Origin: Odontesthes bonariensis
Taxonomy: Eukaryota; Chordata; Actinopteri; Atheriniformes; Atherinopsidae
DNA length: 64,000 nt
Direction: 5' to 3'
Assembly: GCF_027942865.1 (NCBI RefSeq)
Contig: NC_134509.1
Location: 26,966,697-27,030,696 of the forward strand
The notes beneath the pieces are model-generated. The model saw nothing but the letters and a program-made list of their open reading frames with translations, made no database searches and was not told where the DNA came from. This document shows, piece by piece, positions 24,501 through 36,933 of this stretch. Position 1 is the first letter of the stretch, and the number at the start of each line of letters is the position of its first letter. A program made the position numbers and the translations under genes.

Positions 24501-27500
24501 CATACACCCCATAACTTACCGCCTCCCCACACACATACACACACTCTACTGTTCGCCTGGCCTTACGCACATCCAGTGGAAGGTCAGAGTCTGTAATTGC
24601 TGCCTCTGTGACGTGGGCCGACAGGCAGACTGGGGATTGGAGATGACACGCACCCATTATTAGTGGACCAAGTGCTGTTTTTGCAATTACTGAAAGTTTG
24701 GCTGAGCGCACTGAATCAGACTCTGGGATTCTCTATTCAGAAGCCATTTCAACTCCAACTGGCTGCACAGCTTCTGTTGGCCCCGGCCTAAACAGCACTG
24801 GGCAGGGCTTCTGCATGCGCCAGAAAATCTGTTCTGATGGGGTTTGGAAACAGAAGAAGTAAAGTCTTCACTTTTTTAAATGTTTCAATCAAAAGTCCTA
24901 CAATTCCACTGGTTACTTTTTTTTTTGTCTTTGCAAAGTAGCTCAAAGGTGAGGCAGATTAAATATAAAAGTCATGAAGACTAACTTTTGGAGAGTCAGT
25001 GTAGACAGGTAGAAAGGAAAGGAAGAACAGGGGTGAATAACTTCACCATTTCACCTAACCAATAAATCCATCAATCTCTTGAAGTATGTGTTGATGTGTC
25101 TGTTGCTTGCTTTTCTTGAAAGCTGTTCTTGCAATCTTTGAGATCATCGAGATGAAAAGTTCTTATATTATTGCAAATACTTTTTTCTGCTTTTGAAAGA
25201 ACCAATTGCCTGGATGTTAGGCATCCAGGATATAACAGTAACTTGTAACTAGGCCATCAAACACCACAAGTTATTTCTAAACCTGTGGGAAACAATGCAT
25301 TGAAATGTGGGCACAAGAATAGAACTGTACTCACCTCATTTCCAACTGTTGACATCAAAGTAAGCAACTAATACAAGGTGAGTTTCTATTTAGTAATTTA
25401 GCAACTGAGCTAAGTTAGCATTAACTTTGCTCCTCTGGCACAATCCTGAATTGCATTCAGTCACATTAATGGAGGCACAGACAGCAGGAAAAAGCTTACT
25501 TTGGAATTTGATCTGATTTTCAGAGAAAACCAGCAGTTTGTTTTGTATGAATAAAAACCAGGACTGTTAAAGCTTTCACAGGGTTTAACAGAACAAGTCC
25601 AATAGTCCACAGCCAGAAGAATTGGGCAAATTGTATGGCCCTTTTCTAACTTATTCAGACCACTGATTCTGCACTATTACATAATCCCACCATATGGGCG
25701 TGTGCCCAAGGAAAAGGGTGAAGATAAAGAAAAGTCTGTCACTCCAATCTTCACATTCTCTATCTGAGCCTGTGTGCAAGGAGAAAGCAGAAAAGGTAGG
25801 AGACAGCCAAAGAAAAGGCAAACAAACTTTAGCAGAACCCAACATCAAGGCAGAAAAACGAAAACACTGCTCGGCAGGAAAACCACCAAATCCATATGGA
25901 AGAAAATAATTCCAATAACAAAGAGATAGAACTAAGAAAATGCCTAAGATATGGTGAATGTAGTCATAAGTAGAATATATACCAGAAGGACTAAAGATGA
26001 CATGACAGGTGCAACTGGAAACTGAGACCTGCTGTTTGATCGGGGCAGGAAACTATATAACAATCACTACCTAAACACGGAACAAGCATTAACTAAAATA
26101 ATGAACACAAAAAGACAAAGACTTACCCACTTGACATAAATCCAAGAAACCAAAAAAGCAAAGTCTACAACAAAACTCACAGACCATGACAACATATAAA
26201 TTGATGGAGGAATTATCATTATTAACTCTGTTTACAGCAGAGCCATCTGTAACACATGTTGAAAACACTATCAGGCCATGTTGTGAACATAAAAAGGTCT
26301 AAGTCACAAAAAAGAATGTGGCTGCAAGCCTTAATATGCCTGCTCATGATCAAAACACTTAATTAAGATAATCAAATGTTGTGAAAGGCAGCTCTTCTTT
26401 CAAACACGGTTGGCTGTACACATAATTTAATTGTAATTTCAATCTCCTCTGCAGACTGATAAGTTGATTCATGTTTTCAAAATGCTGCAGAACAGCAAAC
26501 TGCATTTGCTGATCCGATTGAGATTAATGTAATATCGCACCCCCTCTGCTTTGTCAAATGATCTGATCATTACTTTCTTGCATAGAAATGCAAAAATATG
26601 GCTTGAAGTGCTTGCAGTGACTTTCTGATATACTTCACTTACTACTTATATCATTAGAAACATATGACTAGATACACTTAAAATTTCTAGTTATGATAGT
26701 CAAAAACTGGTATTGAGCACTTGCCTATATGGAGTGAACTATATGCACACTGTCCAGCTCTGTACTCTCTGGTAAGGGAGTTCCCAGGAAGTCTAGACAT
26801 ACATATTAGTTCTGCCCAGCAGGTCAGTAAGAGAAGGAAGCAGACTAGGAGCCAGCCATCCACTCAGGCATGAGGAGAGTTTGAACCTAACTCAGTCTAT
26901 ATGGCCTTGTGCTTTGGCTGAGGTTGTGGTTGTTGTGCTGGTAGCCAGTGGCTTCTGCGTACCTGCAATCTCGTTGACGATAATCCAACATGGCAGCCCT
27001 GAGGGCAGAGCCCATACAACTTTCTCAGCCCTCTCAGAGTAATTGGTGACCTCTGAACCTGCCCTTCGTAAGAAAGGAGGAAAGGGAGGGCAAAGGAGAG
27101 ACAAAAAGAGGAGGGGGAGACAGGACAAGGGAAAGTCAGAGACACTGCAAAAGGGGAAACAAGGTTACACAAAAGAAAGGAAGACCAAAGGCACGAAAAA
27201 ATAAAAAAATCAAGAAGACGTGAGCCAGGAGGAAAAGGTTAATCTCTTTAACTGTGGATAGTTTGAAAGTTCAGAGCCAAAAAAGTCTGCAGCCCAGTTG
27301 TCTATATCCTTTACTTGGGTCAAATGGGGAGACCAGTCAGATCCTCTAACTACATACTCTGAACTTATTCTGAAAATAAAAACTGTTACAGGAACTGCAA
27401 TGAATAATTTCTTAGTGACTTGTCGGTACAGCTGTAAGGGTGTCACTTGACAACATTCACTACAACACAAACTGGCACATCTGATTTTATCTTTTTGTTT

Positions 27501-27760
27501 TATAAAGTCTGCAAATTAAATCATTGTTGTTTTGGTTGTGTAGTACAGGCTAAGTTACCATTGCACAATTGAAATTTTAAATTTTCTAATTTCAAAAATA
27601 CCACTTTCACATTTGTCATAAATGCATCATTGAGGCAGCACCATTGACAGACTTTCCGAAAACAAATGTGGTGAAACATTGGACATATCACAACATTTCT
27701 TAATAGGTTATTCTTTTGAGGATTCAAGTTTGTCACTTGAGCATCTTTATCTCCCATTTA
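18561..27760. other. Gene desert beside cpz, part 1
   Basis: No gene is supported. Bases of about 19690-20130 resemble a dispersed fish repeat (ATCAAATGTTACAAAGTGAGA, TTTCATGAAAAATAT, TTAAAATTGATGGCAGCAAC), a probable DNA-transposon relic read on the minus strand. A 27-bp palindrome lies at 20196-20222. AT-rich unique sequence with homeodomain-type words (26340-26560) could be regulatory. The 100-codon frame at 24409-24711 (minus) has no known domain and I do not call it a gene. Confidence 0.5.
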
Positions 27761-28320
27761 TTAGAGGTATCTTTGCATGTCCATTGGATAGTGGCCACAG
27801 CACTCCACATCCCTCAAAGAGGCAAATTTCTTAACTGTGTGTAACTTTAGAAATTGAAGTTGCAATTCAAGTGGTGCATTTTTCATGACATTATTTAAAT
27901 AAGCTTGTGTAATGTGACAACAATTATTTCGGTAAAGAATTACATTAATCCTTTTCCAAGATCTTGTGCTGATGATGGGAGAGTTGAGCCGCAGGGTAAA
28001 GTTTTTTTCCAGCACTTCACAAAGATTCTCAATGGGCTTAAAGTCTGAATATATGGTGGCCGGTCCATGTGTTGAAATTATGTCTCATGCTCCCTGAACG
28101 ACTCTTTCACAATTTGAGCCCTGATATATTCATCTTGGGATATGCCTGTGCCATTATGGAAAAAAAATAAAAATCTATCAATGGGAAAACCAGGTCATTC
28201 AGTTAATTCAATTAGTCACAAAATCGACTTAAGACTTAATCAATTGGGACCAGAACGTTGCTGAACCTGGACCAAAATCCATCACATATGGTGTACAAAC
28301 TGTATGGCTACATAGGCCCT
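27761..28320 (-). mobile_element. Tc1/mariner transposase relic
   Basis: Read from 28320 down, the minus strand gives decayed QIVKESFREHET and, after a stop, text near HMDRPPY (from HMDWPP). It then gives YSDFKPIENLCEVL, from the Tc1 motif SPDLNPIENLWDVL that contains the last catalytic acid region. The open frame at 27761-28015 continues as LEKNFTLRLNSPIISTRSW, matching the C-terminal part of the same family. Frameshifts and stops make it inactive. No terminal repeats were defined. Confidence 0.75.
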
Positions 28321-31300
28321 TATGGTATGCCAAGATATTTATTCAAACCCTTGGACATAAATATGCAAAACGTCTTTTCAGATTAGAGGACACCTGAAGT
28401 GATTAATCCAAAGGGGTGCAACTAAAACTTCAGTTACTTTGTTAACTCAAAAGAACCGAGGACATCTTCCCCCATAGGAGACTGTGTTCAAGATCTGAGT
28501 TATTCTGCATCCTCATAAATCAATGTAAAGGTTCAACACACTATTCATTTGGCAAGTACCAACATATTCAAAACAATATTTAATTTCCTACAAAGGCATC
28601 TTCATTTTGCTGAATATCTGTATGAAAGTCAGTGAGGAGTGGGTAAGTGGGGTTTCATCTACAGTGGAAACTGCTGTGTCTTCCTGTTTGTGCATAAAGG
28701 GCACCTTTGCACTGCATGGTGTTTGATTCAGGACCTTTCATCAGTTTGTTGGTCATATTGTACATGGTGAAAGTGCCAATGAGTTATGCCATTTTAAAAC
28801 ACCTGTTAGATGTTCACAAGGTTGTAGATTGTACATTAGAAACAAGTGAAAAAGTGAAAATAGGAACCCCATAACCCACAGATGACATTTCTGTAAATTT
28901 AAACGGTTCTGAAAAACACATATTGGAGAAAAAATATATGTTACTTGAATTATTAATTATTTATTTTTTTAAGAGTTGAGCAATTATTATATTCTTGTAT
29001 AAAGACAAAATCATCAGGTGTTAGTCTAAACTGAGGTTTTCTGTACTAAAATACTTCAAGGTTACAGACGGAGTGTTTTGTGCACATGAAAAGACTTGCT
29101 GACAAGCCAAAAGTTAGTATCGAATATTCAAGTATGTAGCCAGGACCACAGACTTTTGATACCTAATGCCATCATAATGCCACACTATAAATTACCATAA
29201 TTACCAGTTTCTTTGTAGAAGCTGAAATTGCTGCCTTGTGGTTGTGGGCAAACCAAACACTCAAACTGCAGTTTACATCCATGTTTCCACATGGCCTTTA
29301 AAGTGTTCCTAATCCTCCATCTAGGATTGCAGGTTTAATTTCCTCTACAGATTTTGAAGCTACTTGAGGTAAATACTGATTTTGACATAGGCATATAAAG
29401 ACAAAATTTATTTGACTTTTAGGTTTTGTTGTTCTTATTCATCTGGATGTCTGCTGTATCTCAGTGTGTGTTCATTAGGTGAAGCAAAAAACACATCATA
29501 TTCCTTGTGTTCACATACTTTCAAATTATAGTGTCAACAATTCAAACATTGGACATATCCCAACAGTTCTTAATGTTAGAAGCTGAAATCTCAAACGAAA
29601 CACAGAAGAATGGAGCAACAGGGAAGTTCAGAGTTTATAGTGTTGATATATGACGGAGGAATAATTAGGCAAGTTCTCAATCGTGTTATTATCCGGCCAG
29701 TGGTCCTTATGGTCTGCTGAATATGTTTTAACAACTTGGACCAATTCAACACCTGGATTGGGCCTAAACTAGGGACCCATAGTCTACCAGCTGTCCATAG
29801 TCAAACTGGGAATTTTTAAAAATGTTTCTTTAAAGAAAAAAAAAGAAAAGGAAACAACTGTTCTTTCGGGTCTGCCTCTTTTGAGATCTGTAGAGCTTAA
29901 TAACCTTTGGATCACTTATTATGGCATGAGGGAGCACACACTATATAGCTTTGGAGCTCTTGCCCTGAGGGGTAGAGTGGTGGGTGAGTGAGTGGGTCAA
30001 AATTTATTCACCCAAGAGATGGAAACTAACTAATGGATGAAAAACGAGCTGTTGTAATGTCTCTTTATGTTATTTTCCACATCCTCATTAAAAAGAAATA
30101 TAAATGGGCATAATGTTTCTTTTTACACTTATTTGCCGTTATTTTATCTAATACGGAAAAGCCCAATAGTTAAAAATTAAAACATGGTTCCACCTGTATT
30201 AATATGTGATAGGCAAGAAAAAGATCAACACACAGAAGTCCTGCATGTGTGAACCATAGCATAAATACAAGCTGTTTTTTTTTTTTTTTAAAGTTACAGT
30301 TACATCCATGTATGCAGCACGGTCCTTTGTTGGTTGTATCTCTGAAATTATAAGCAACTAATTCACTTTACCCAAAGTACTTTATGTGCCTCATTTCTAT
30401 CTTTGTCTTTAGGCAGAACATATTAGTTTGTTTCACTGCAATCTCTCCCGCCCTGTCTGTGTGGGTTTTTCTATTTCATACGAGTCCATTTGTCTCCACT
30501 GATGGAAAATAATTGCAAAGCAAACAAATCATCTCTGCCACATTGAGCAGGTCTCTACTCCTGGGGCATAGCAGCTAGATAACTGCAGGAATGAAAGACA
30601 GACTGACACAGAGATGAACAGGGAGAGAAAGGAGGGAGACGAAAAAAGGAGGAATGGGGAGGTTCAGTGCAAAGTGGCTTGGCATTTGCATTATAAATGC
30701 AGAGAGTTAAAAAGTGTTATTTCTGAGAAAGTGATGCAGTCGGATTGAAAGTGACTACATGGTGTACTGAGGAGGCCATAGAAACAGAGAGAGGCAGAGA
30801 CCTTAGTGGAGGATGGAAACTCACTCCAGGAACATAAGGAGGAGACATCTGGTAACACACTGTCTTGGGAGCACTAATTATAGAATGATAAAAATGGCCT
30901 TTTTACAAATAAAACCTAAAAATGCCATGCATAAATATATCATACAGGTTTCTAAATCATAAACTTTCAATATTTTGTGAAAATTTGTTGAAATCAGGAA
31001 AAGCTAATATAAAGAACTAACACATCCATCCATTATCATTTTCTTCACTGCCATGTGCAACAACAGAGAACAGCTACCAAAACTTCAGAGAAGAATTTCT
31101 TAAACTTAAAATAATTTCCCCTTGCGTGATTAATAAAGTAGTTTGATTTTATTTGTGATTTGATTTACTGCCCCAAAACTTGATTGTCTTGTTGATAGGA
31201 CTACAATTTCAAAGCGTACAATACTGGACAATGTTGCCCCTCTGAAAATGAAAGCAATCAGTGAAGAGGTTGGACTCTTGGTATAATTCACAGCCACATG

Positions 31301-31429
31301 CTTTTTAAGCAGACAGAAAGAAAGATGGAAAGAAAATGGCCTTCCTCTAACTTAAAAGAGACCGTCAGCTCAACGATGAAGACACAGTGGCTGGAACTGG
31401 ACCAGAGAACCAGATGACATTTGTTGTAA
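28321..31429. other. Gene desert beside cpz, part 2
   Basis: AT-rich unique DNA without a supported gene or clear repeat. The stretch at 30390-30560 is less AT-biased and low in repeats; it could be conserved non-coding DNA, but nothing in the sequence alone proves it. Confidence 0.5.
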
Positions 31430-31860
31430 TTTAGCACTTTATAAATGAAATTGAAGTGAACTGAATGGTCAAACTCCCATGATCCCCTCAGTAACTCTGC
31501 AAGGGTAAAGATCTGGTCCACTCTTCCACGACCTCGGAAAAAACCACACTGCTGTGTGTAGTTGGAACACACTTTCCGATACCCTTTCCTAAAAATGGGA
31601 ACCACTACCCTGGTCTGCCAGTCCACAGGTGTTGTTCCAGACCTCCAACACTGACGAGACATGTTAGCCAAGACAGCCCCACCATGTCCAGAGCCTTTAG
31701 CATCTCAAGGTGAATCTCGTCTACCCCTGGCGCTTTACCACCAGGAAGCTTTTTAACTACCCTACCCCGGTGACTTCCGTTAAGGTGGACAAGTCATCCC
31801 CCAAGTCCTCAGACTATGCCTCCTCAATGGAGGAGGCTAGTCATGCTAGCCAGATTAAGG
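31430..31860 (-). mobile_element. RTE-type LINE fragment (start of reverse transcriptase)
   Basis: The minus strand reads a decayed LPGGKAPGVDEIHLEML, then QCWRSGTTPVDWQTRVVVPIF, RKGYRKVCSNY, and, after loss of roughly 30 residues, QCGFFRGRGRVDQIFTLAEL and LLRGSWEF. These are the first RT motifs of the same LINE family as the pieces at 12300-12806 and 14147-15460. Both ends are truncated: at 31440 it runs into TTTATAAATGAAATTGAAGT, which belongs to other sequence. Confidence 0.8.
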
Positions 31861-34229
31861 AGAAATATTTTTCTGGAAAATACTTAAATACTTAAATGTA
31901 ATGAAAATAACTCATATTGTGAACAATGTGACTTTTTTTCCATAAAAGATGAAACATTTGACATAACCATAACCACTGCAGGTTTATCACAACTACTGCA
32001 GTCCATCTGGTAGTCCTAAGCGTGAAAATATACTTGCAGACCTGTCTGCCTCCAATTCAGCCTAAACAGGGATCACAGTGATGTTCAAACTCAGTCTTGT
32101 ACTGTCTATGCTAATATCAATATGTCTGTTTACATGCACAACAAAATTTTGATATTAATCTGATTAAAACCTTCCTCTGAATAAGACACTGCCTTTGTGA
32201 TCACCTTAATCTTAATATGGTCATATATGGAGCGATCAACAATCAGATCAAGCTATGTGGAGCATGCCAGTCTTGGTCATATGATGCTGACATGTATAAA
32301 CCTTAATAGTACCACCACATCCTCTCAGAGTTTTCACAGCACTGTGCAACACACAATTCTTTTTAGTGTATGCTCCTGTTAATACAGAACAGGATGGCTC
32401 CAAGAAAAAAGAAACTCAGGTAATGCAGTGTTTTGAGGGATATGGCTTTAATGGGATCTTTGGTTAAGTGCAGAGCCTCCATTGCTTCAGATGTCATCAC
32501 CCCCACAATATAACTTTAAACAACTTTAGTGGGAATTACGTAGGTTTCAATTTAGTAATGTCTGTCACAGTCAAAAGACGAAAGAAGACTTTTCAAATCA
32601 TTTGAGCTGTTGCGAAGTGGTGGCCTGAGTCATGGGGACAACAATCAAATAAATGAGAGTACTGGGGAATAAGCTGCCAAATCCACACTGAAGGGAGCCA
32701 AGAATGAGTAACAATCCTTGCCTATTCAAAACCTCCAAAAGTTCCGTAATATATCATTATTTACCACTTAGCATTTCAGCTAATTAATGTTATTAGAACA
32801 CTTTCAGTGGGGTTTGGTTGACAATGATCTAGCCAACACCATCAAGTATTTTTTACATTGATATGTTGCTCAGTCCGGATTTTTGCATGAAAATATGGGT
32901 CATCATGTTTTCCAAAGTTTCCCATCCCACTTCAGTAAGAGAGGGAAAAAAAACAACTCTCAAGTAATCTAAACTGTTAAACCTGGTGCAATACATGAGC
33001 CTTCCCCACATGTGTGGAGGCCACCTCTAGGTTTCTTTAAGCTGAATGTCCTTGAAGACATTGTCATCCTTTATACTTGTGTTTTTACCAAACCTTCAAT
33101 TAATGTAGTGATTAATGTCTTATTGCATCTGTTTATCCTTAATGATGAGAGATCAGTAATATATGTCATTGGTAACCACAGGATCGTGTGTATTTTTAAT
33201 ACCTTGTTCTGAAGCAGACAGTGAAGAAAGAGTAGAACACACATCAACAACTGCATACTTTTGAGGCGTCCATCCAAACGTTCACTTCCTACAAAAAAAG
33301 AAAAAACAAGCAAGACTCTTTAAATGCAACAATGACCAGATACATTTTACTTCTCTGGACTCTAAATACCTCTAGGACAGGTTTCCAAAACCTCTTGGTA
33401 AAATTAAAATGATTTCTAAAGGTTTGACATTCATTAAATGGTAAAACACATCAATGCTACGAACCAAAACTTAACTTGGGATTGCATAATTTGCAGAAAC
33501 TTTAGAAATATATATAGCTCAAATAATGTTTTGGGGTTTTTTTTTCATGCCAACCGCAATATCAATATCTCAAAGTTTAAAGAAAAAAAACATATCCCTA
33601 GTTTTGTTCTTAGAGTGTAACTAAAATACAGACTGAGCAAGCATTCCAGTGAGTCATTGCTGTCAGGTAGATAAGGTATATAAAACTGTGACACTATTTC
33701 CTCACTTCAGGCCAACTTTGGCATCCCTGTACAGCCATTTTTATTACTAATCAACCTACAACTACATCATTTTGACACAGTATCTGGGGATAATTAGCTT
33801 GGTCTGGTTTTAATTAGCTGTGTAAATTAGTTAACCTTTCAGTGTGCAACATCTGTGGTATACACAATCCTGGAGCATATTGGTATTCACAATCCTGGAG
33901 CATATTGTGAATGATGAAATAATTCATTATCAAAGAATTTTTCCTGTGGCCATCATGATTTGTCTTGGAGCAAACTCAGCCAAATGATACATGGTCTTGT
34001 TGGCGTTTCCCCACCCACTTCTGACTTCAGTTCATCAGCATCATAAGATCTTAACACACACTGAGTGTTTTAGACTTCTGAAACAAATCCGATGTGCTGT
34101 GAGGTTGGAAGAGGTTACACGCGATTGAGTCTCCAGCAGATATTATTGACAAATTGCTGTGGATCCTCTGCTCTGGCTGTGACAACCAAGTAAGCCTTAC
34201 TATGCAGATAGATCATGCTGAATGGATAA
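31861..34229. other. Gene desert beside cpz, part 3
   Basis: No gene or defined mobile element seen. It contains a perfect-spacing 25-bp direct duplication at 33857-33906. Confidence 0.5.
33857..33906. repeat. 25-bp tandem duplication
   Basis: Two adjacent copies starting GGTATACACAATCCTGG and GGTATTCACAATCCTGG, each ending AGCATATT, with one mismatch between copies. Confidence 0.95.
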
Positions 34230-35210
34230 ATACATGGTGGTCATTGAAGCACGCCTTCAGCCATTTTACACAGAAGTCATCATAAAGTTTTGGCAGTTTG
34301 TTGATCTGGAGCATTCTGGTGTGTCTCAACACAACACCAAGGAGGAAAGACATCAGCAATGATCTCTGAGAAGCAAATGTTGTTACCCACCAGCGAAGGC
34401 CTTTTAGGCCGTTTCTGAAACATCAGGAAACAATCATTCAACAGTGAGAAAAATTATTTACAAGTGGAAAACATTCAAGACAGTTATCAATCATCCCAGG
34501 AGTGGTTGCCCCAGCAAGGTCAGATGGTACAACGCTCAGAGAAACTGCAAAAAACTCAGGAGCTACAGCTTACACTTACCAATGTTAAATGTTAAGGTTC
34601 ATGACAGTACAATTAGAAAAAAGGCCTTTCTCTCTAAAAAAAAAAGAAAAGAACATGGCAGCACAGATTACATTTGCTGAGTTGCATGTTTACAGGGATG
34701 TTTGGTCATAATGGAAAGCAGCACGGTTGGAGAAAACCAAACAGCATATCAGCGAAATCACGTCATACCAACTGTCAAACATGGCGGCGGAGGGATGATT
34801 ATGAGAGCTTTTTTTTGCAGCCACAGGACTTGGGCACCTTGCAGCTACTGAGTGCACCATGAACTCCTTTGTATACTAAAGTATTATTGAGTCAAATGTG
34901 AGGCCACCTGTCAGACAGCTAAAGCTTGCAAAGGACAATGATCCCAGACACATCAGCAAATCTATAACAAAATATCTGAAGACAAATAAGAAATAAAAAA
35001 AATAAAAAATCAAATCAAATCAAAAGCACAATTGTCCAGTCAGAGTCCAGCTGATTGAAATACTGTGGTGAAACCAAAAGGGAGTTATACTTAAATGAAT
35101 ATCAACTTTGTAAAGAAGAGTTGACCAAATTCTTCCACAACAACTCGCGGGGCTGATAAGGTCACACAGTTATTGCTGCTAATGGTGGTCACACAAACTT
35201 CTACATTATC
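34230..35210 (+). mobile_element. Tc1/mariner element relic
   Basis: The plus strand keeps the order of a Tc1-like transposase gene: a region around TCTGGTGTGTCTCAACACAA, then HHSTVRKIIYKWKTFKT-like text (34436-34480) and SGCPSKVR near 34504. ENCKKLRSYS-like text follows, then ARKKAFLSKKKRKEHGS, MFGHNGKQHGWRKPN (34686-34740), VKHGGGG near 34780 and PRHISKSI near 34940. All three helix-turn-helix and DDE regions are traceable, but with internal losses (for example the segment before MFGHN), frameshifts and A-rich insertions near 34628 and 34990. Inverted repeat ends were not defined. Confidence 0.8.
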
Positions 35211-36445
35211 CTTCCAATATATGAAAAAAATGGGTTGACTATTAAGTATTTATAGCAAGGGGTTGAATATAAGTGCTATCTCTGTTTGTAAACCAGCGAA
35301 TTGCAATTAAAACAACTTCTCAGTTTGGGTTTCACGATATGCTGTTTGACTATAGCAGTAAACACTCCACAGATTATTTAACAAATATTGACTGGCATAA
35401 AATAAATATATATTACAACAGAATAAAACTGTTTGACGGACGCAACAACCATCTACAGACGTTCAGTGAGTCTGCCTACCTTGAAAGTAACCAAGATGAT
35501 GAGACCAAGATGTATCTGTCAAGGAAAACTAGTGCGGTGCACTGAGTTTCTCGCAATAACTGACCTCGATAACTTTTAGCTAACTCTCAAATATTCTCCC
35601 TTTTTAAAAGACTACAGTTTATCAAATATTTAGATATTTTAAATACAATAGCTCACAACGTTTGGCTTTAAGACGGTTAGTTAAGTTGGAACACTCGTCA
35701 GTCAAAGCAAGCTTTTTGCACACCACCCAGGTGAGGGTGCGAGGATATAGCGCATACATCTCCTGTGTTCTTCCGCCAGGTAAATAAATAGAAGTAGAAA
35801 ATAACTTGGTAGGAGCTTTTTACCTTTAGTAGTCCCTTTTTTAATTGCATGGAACTTTTGACATTTAATTGCAGACACTGAAAAAGCAAGATACAAAAAA
35901 AAAAAAATGTATCAAACGGCTTCATCTTTGAAATGGTACTCGGCAAACTGATCATTGGCTTTAACTTGGTTGCAATACAGTCTATCGTTACTGATTTTCT
36001 GACGCCCTCTTGTGGTCAAAGTGAATTGGCTGAAGAATATCTACCGTTCAATACCTAAAACGTATTTGTTAGTTTGGAAGAGAAAAGTTCCAGAAATATT
36101 TATTTTATATCCATTTATTTATGCCTGTGAAAAGCAAAAAAAAAAAAAAGCAAGACTTTCACACAGTGATGGCCCAGAATTAGTTTTAATACAAGCTTTT
36201 TATATGGAGCTCAATGTGAGGTGCTGTTAGTGATCCAAATAGTTTTTTTAATTTGTAACTGTGGCCTTGTAGGTGAATTTACATGTGGAATGTGATAACA
36301 AAATAGTGGTGTTTTTTTTTTTAAATGTACACAAAAAGATCCAATGCAATCCGTCACATGTTAAATCAATATTCAATTATCTGCACGCCATTCATTTGGA
36401 CCGTGATCAGATTTGATGATGGACAGTTGTGGTGTTCATATCTCA
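35211..36445. other. Intergenic DNA 3' of cpz, no gene seen
   Basis: AT-rich, with A-runs at 35896 and 36137. The short open frames show no known domain. Confidence 0.5.
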
Positions 36446-36451
36446 TTTATT
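36446..36451 (-). promoter_or_regulatory. Candidate poly(A) signal of cpz
   Basis: AATAAA on the minus strand, about 280 bases after the cpz stop codon. It is the first canonical hexamer seen downstream; use is inferred. Confidence 0.45.
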
Positions 36452-36729
36452 TTCCAGTGACGAAGTAGTTCTTTAAAGCTAAATGCAGCCACAAAACAGT
36501 ATTGGTCAAAACCTCACTTAAAGGCAGGAATCAAATTTGCTGCCTGGCAGATAGAATATTATTCACACCATTACAGAAAGAGCCAATGATGTATTTGGCC
36601 TCTGAGATTTTCAGTTTGACAGCTCCTTTTTCATAGATACCTCTCAAAGCACAAGTGGGAGTGGATGTGGGTCCATTCATCAATACTTGTGTAGTGATAT
36701 ATCAGGATCTTTATATTCCCAAGATGTGT

Positions 36730-36933
36730 CTATACATTTCGCAGCAGCCAATTTGGAGGAGAGATGCCAGACTGGGAGAAGTAGTTCCACCACCATGGTT
36801 TCTCCTGCCGCTCTATCCCTCCCTCAACATTATCTCGCTCGCCGTAGCGCTCAAACTGATTGTAGGGGTCAAATCTTTCCCAGGAATCTACCATGGGGAA
36901 GAAGTGGTCGTCAATATCTGGCTCCACGGGAAT
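36730..36933 (-). CDS. cpz: cpz exon 12: C-terminal tail and stop
   Basis: 67 residues from [16 protein letters not shown] to NWLLRNV and TAG. Acidic and aromatic, with KPWWWNYF as in human CPZ. Confidence 0.93.
   Translation of the reverse strand: MPVEPDIDDHFFPMVDSWERFDPYNQFERYGERDNVEGGIERQEKPWWWNYFSQSGISPPNWLLRNV

Noticed and set aside
24409..24711. 100-codon minus-strand frame
   Set aside because: No known domain, no splice or start context, isolated in AT-rich DNA.
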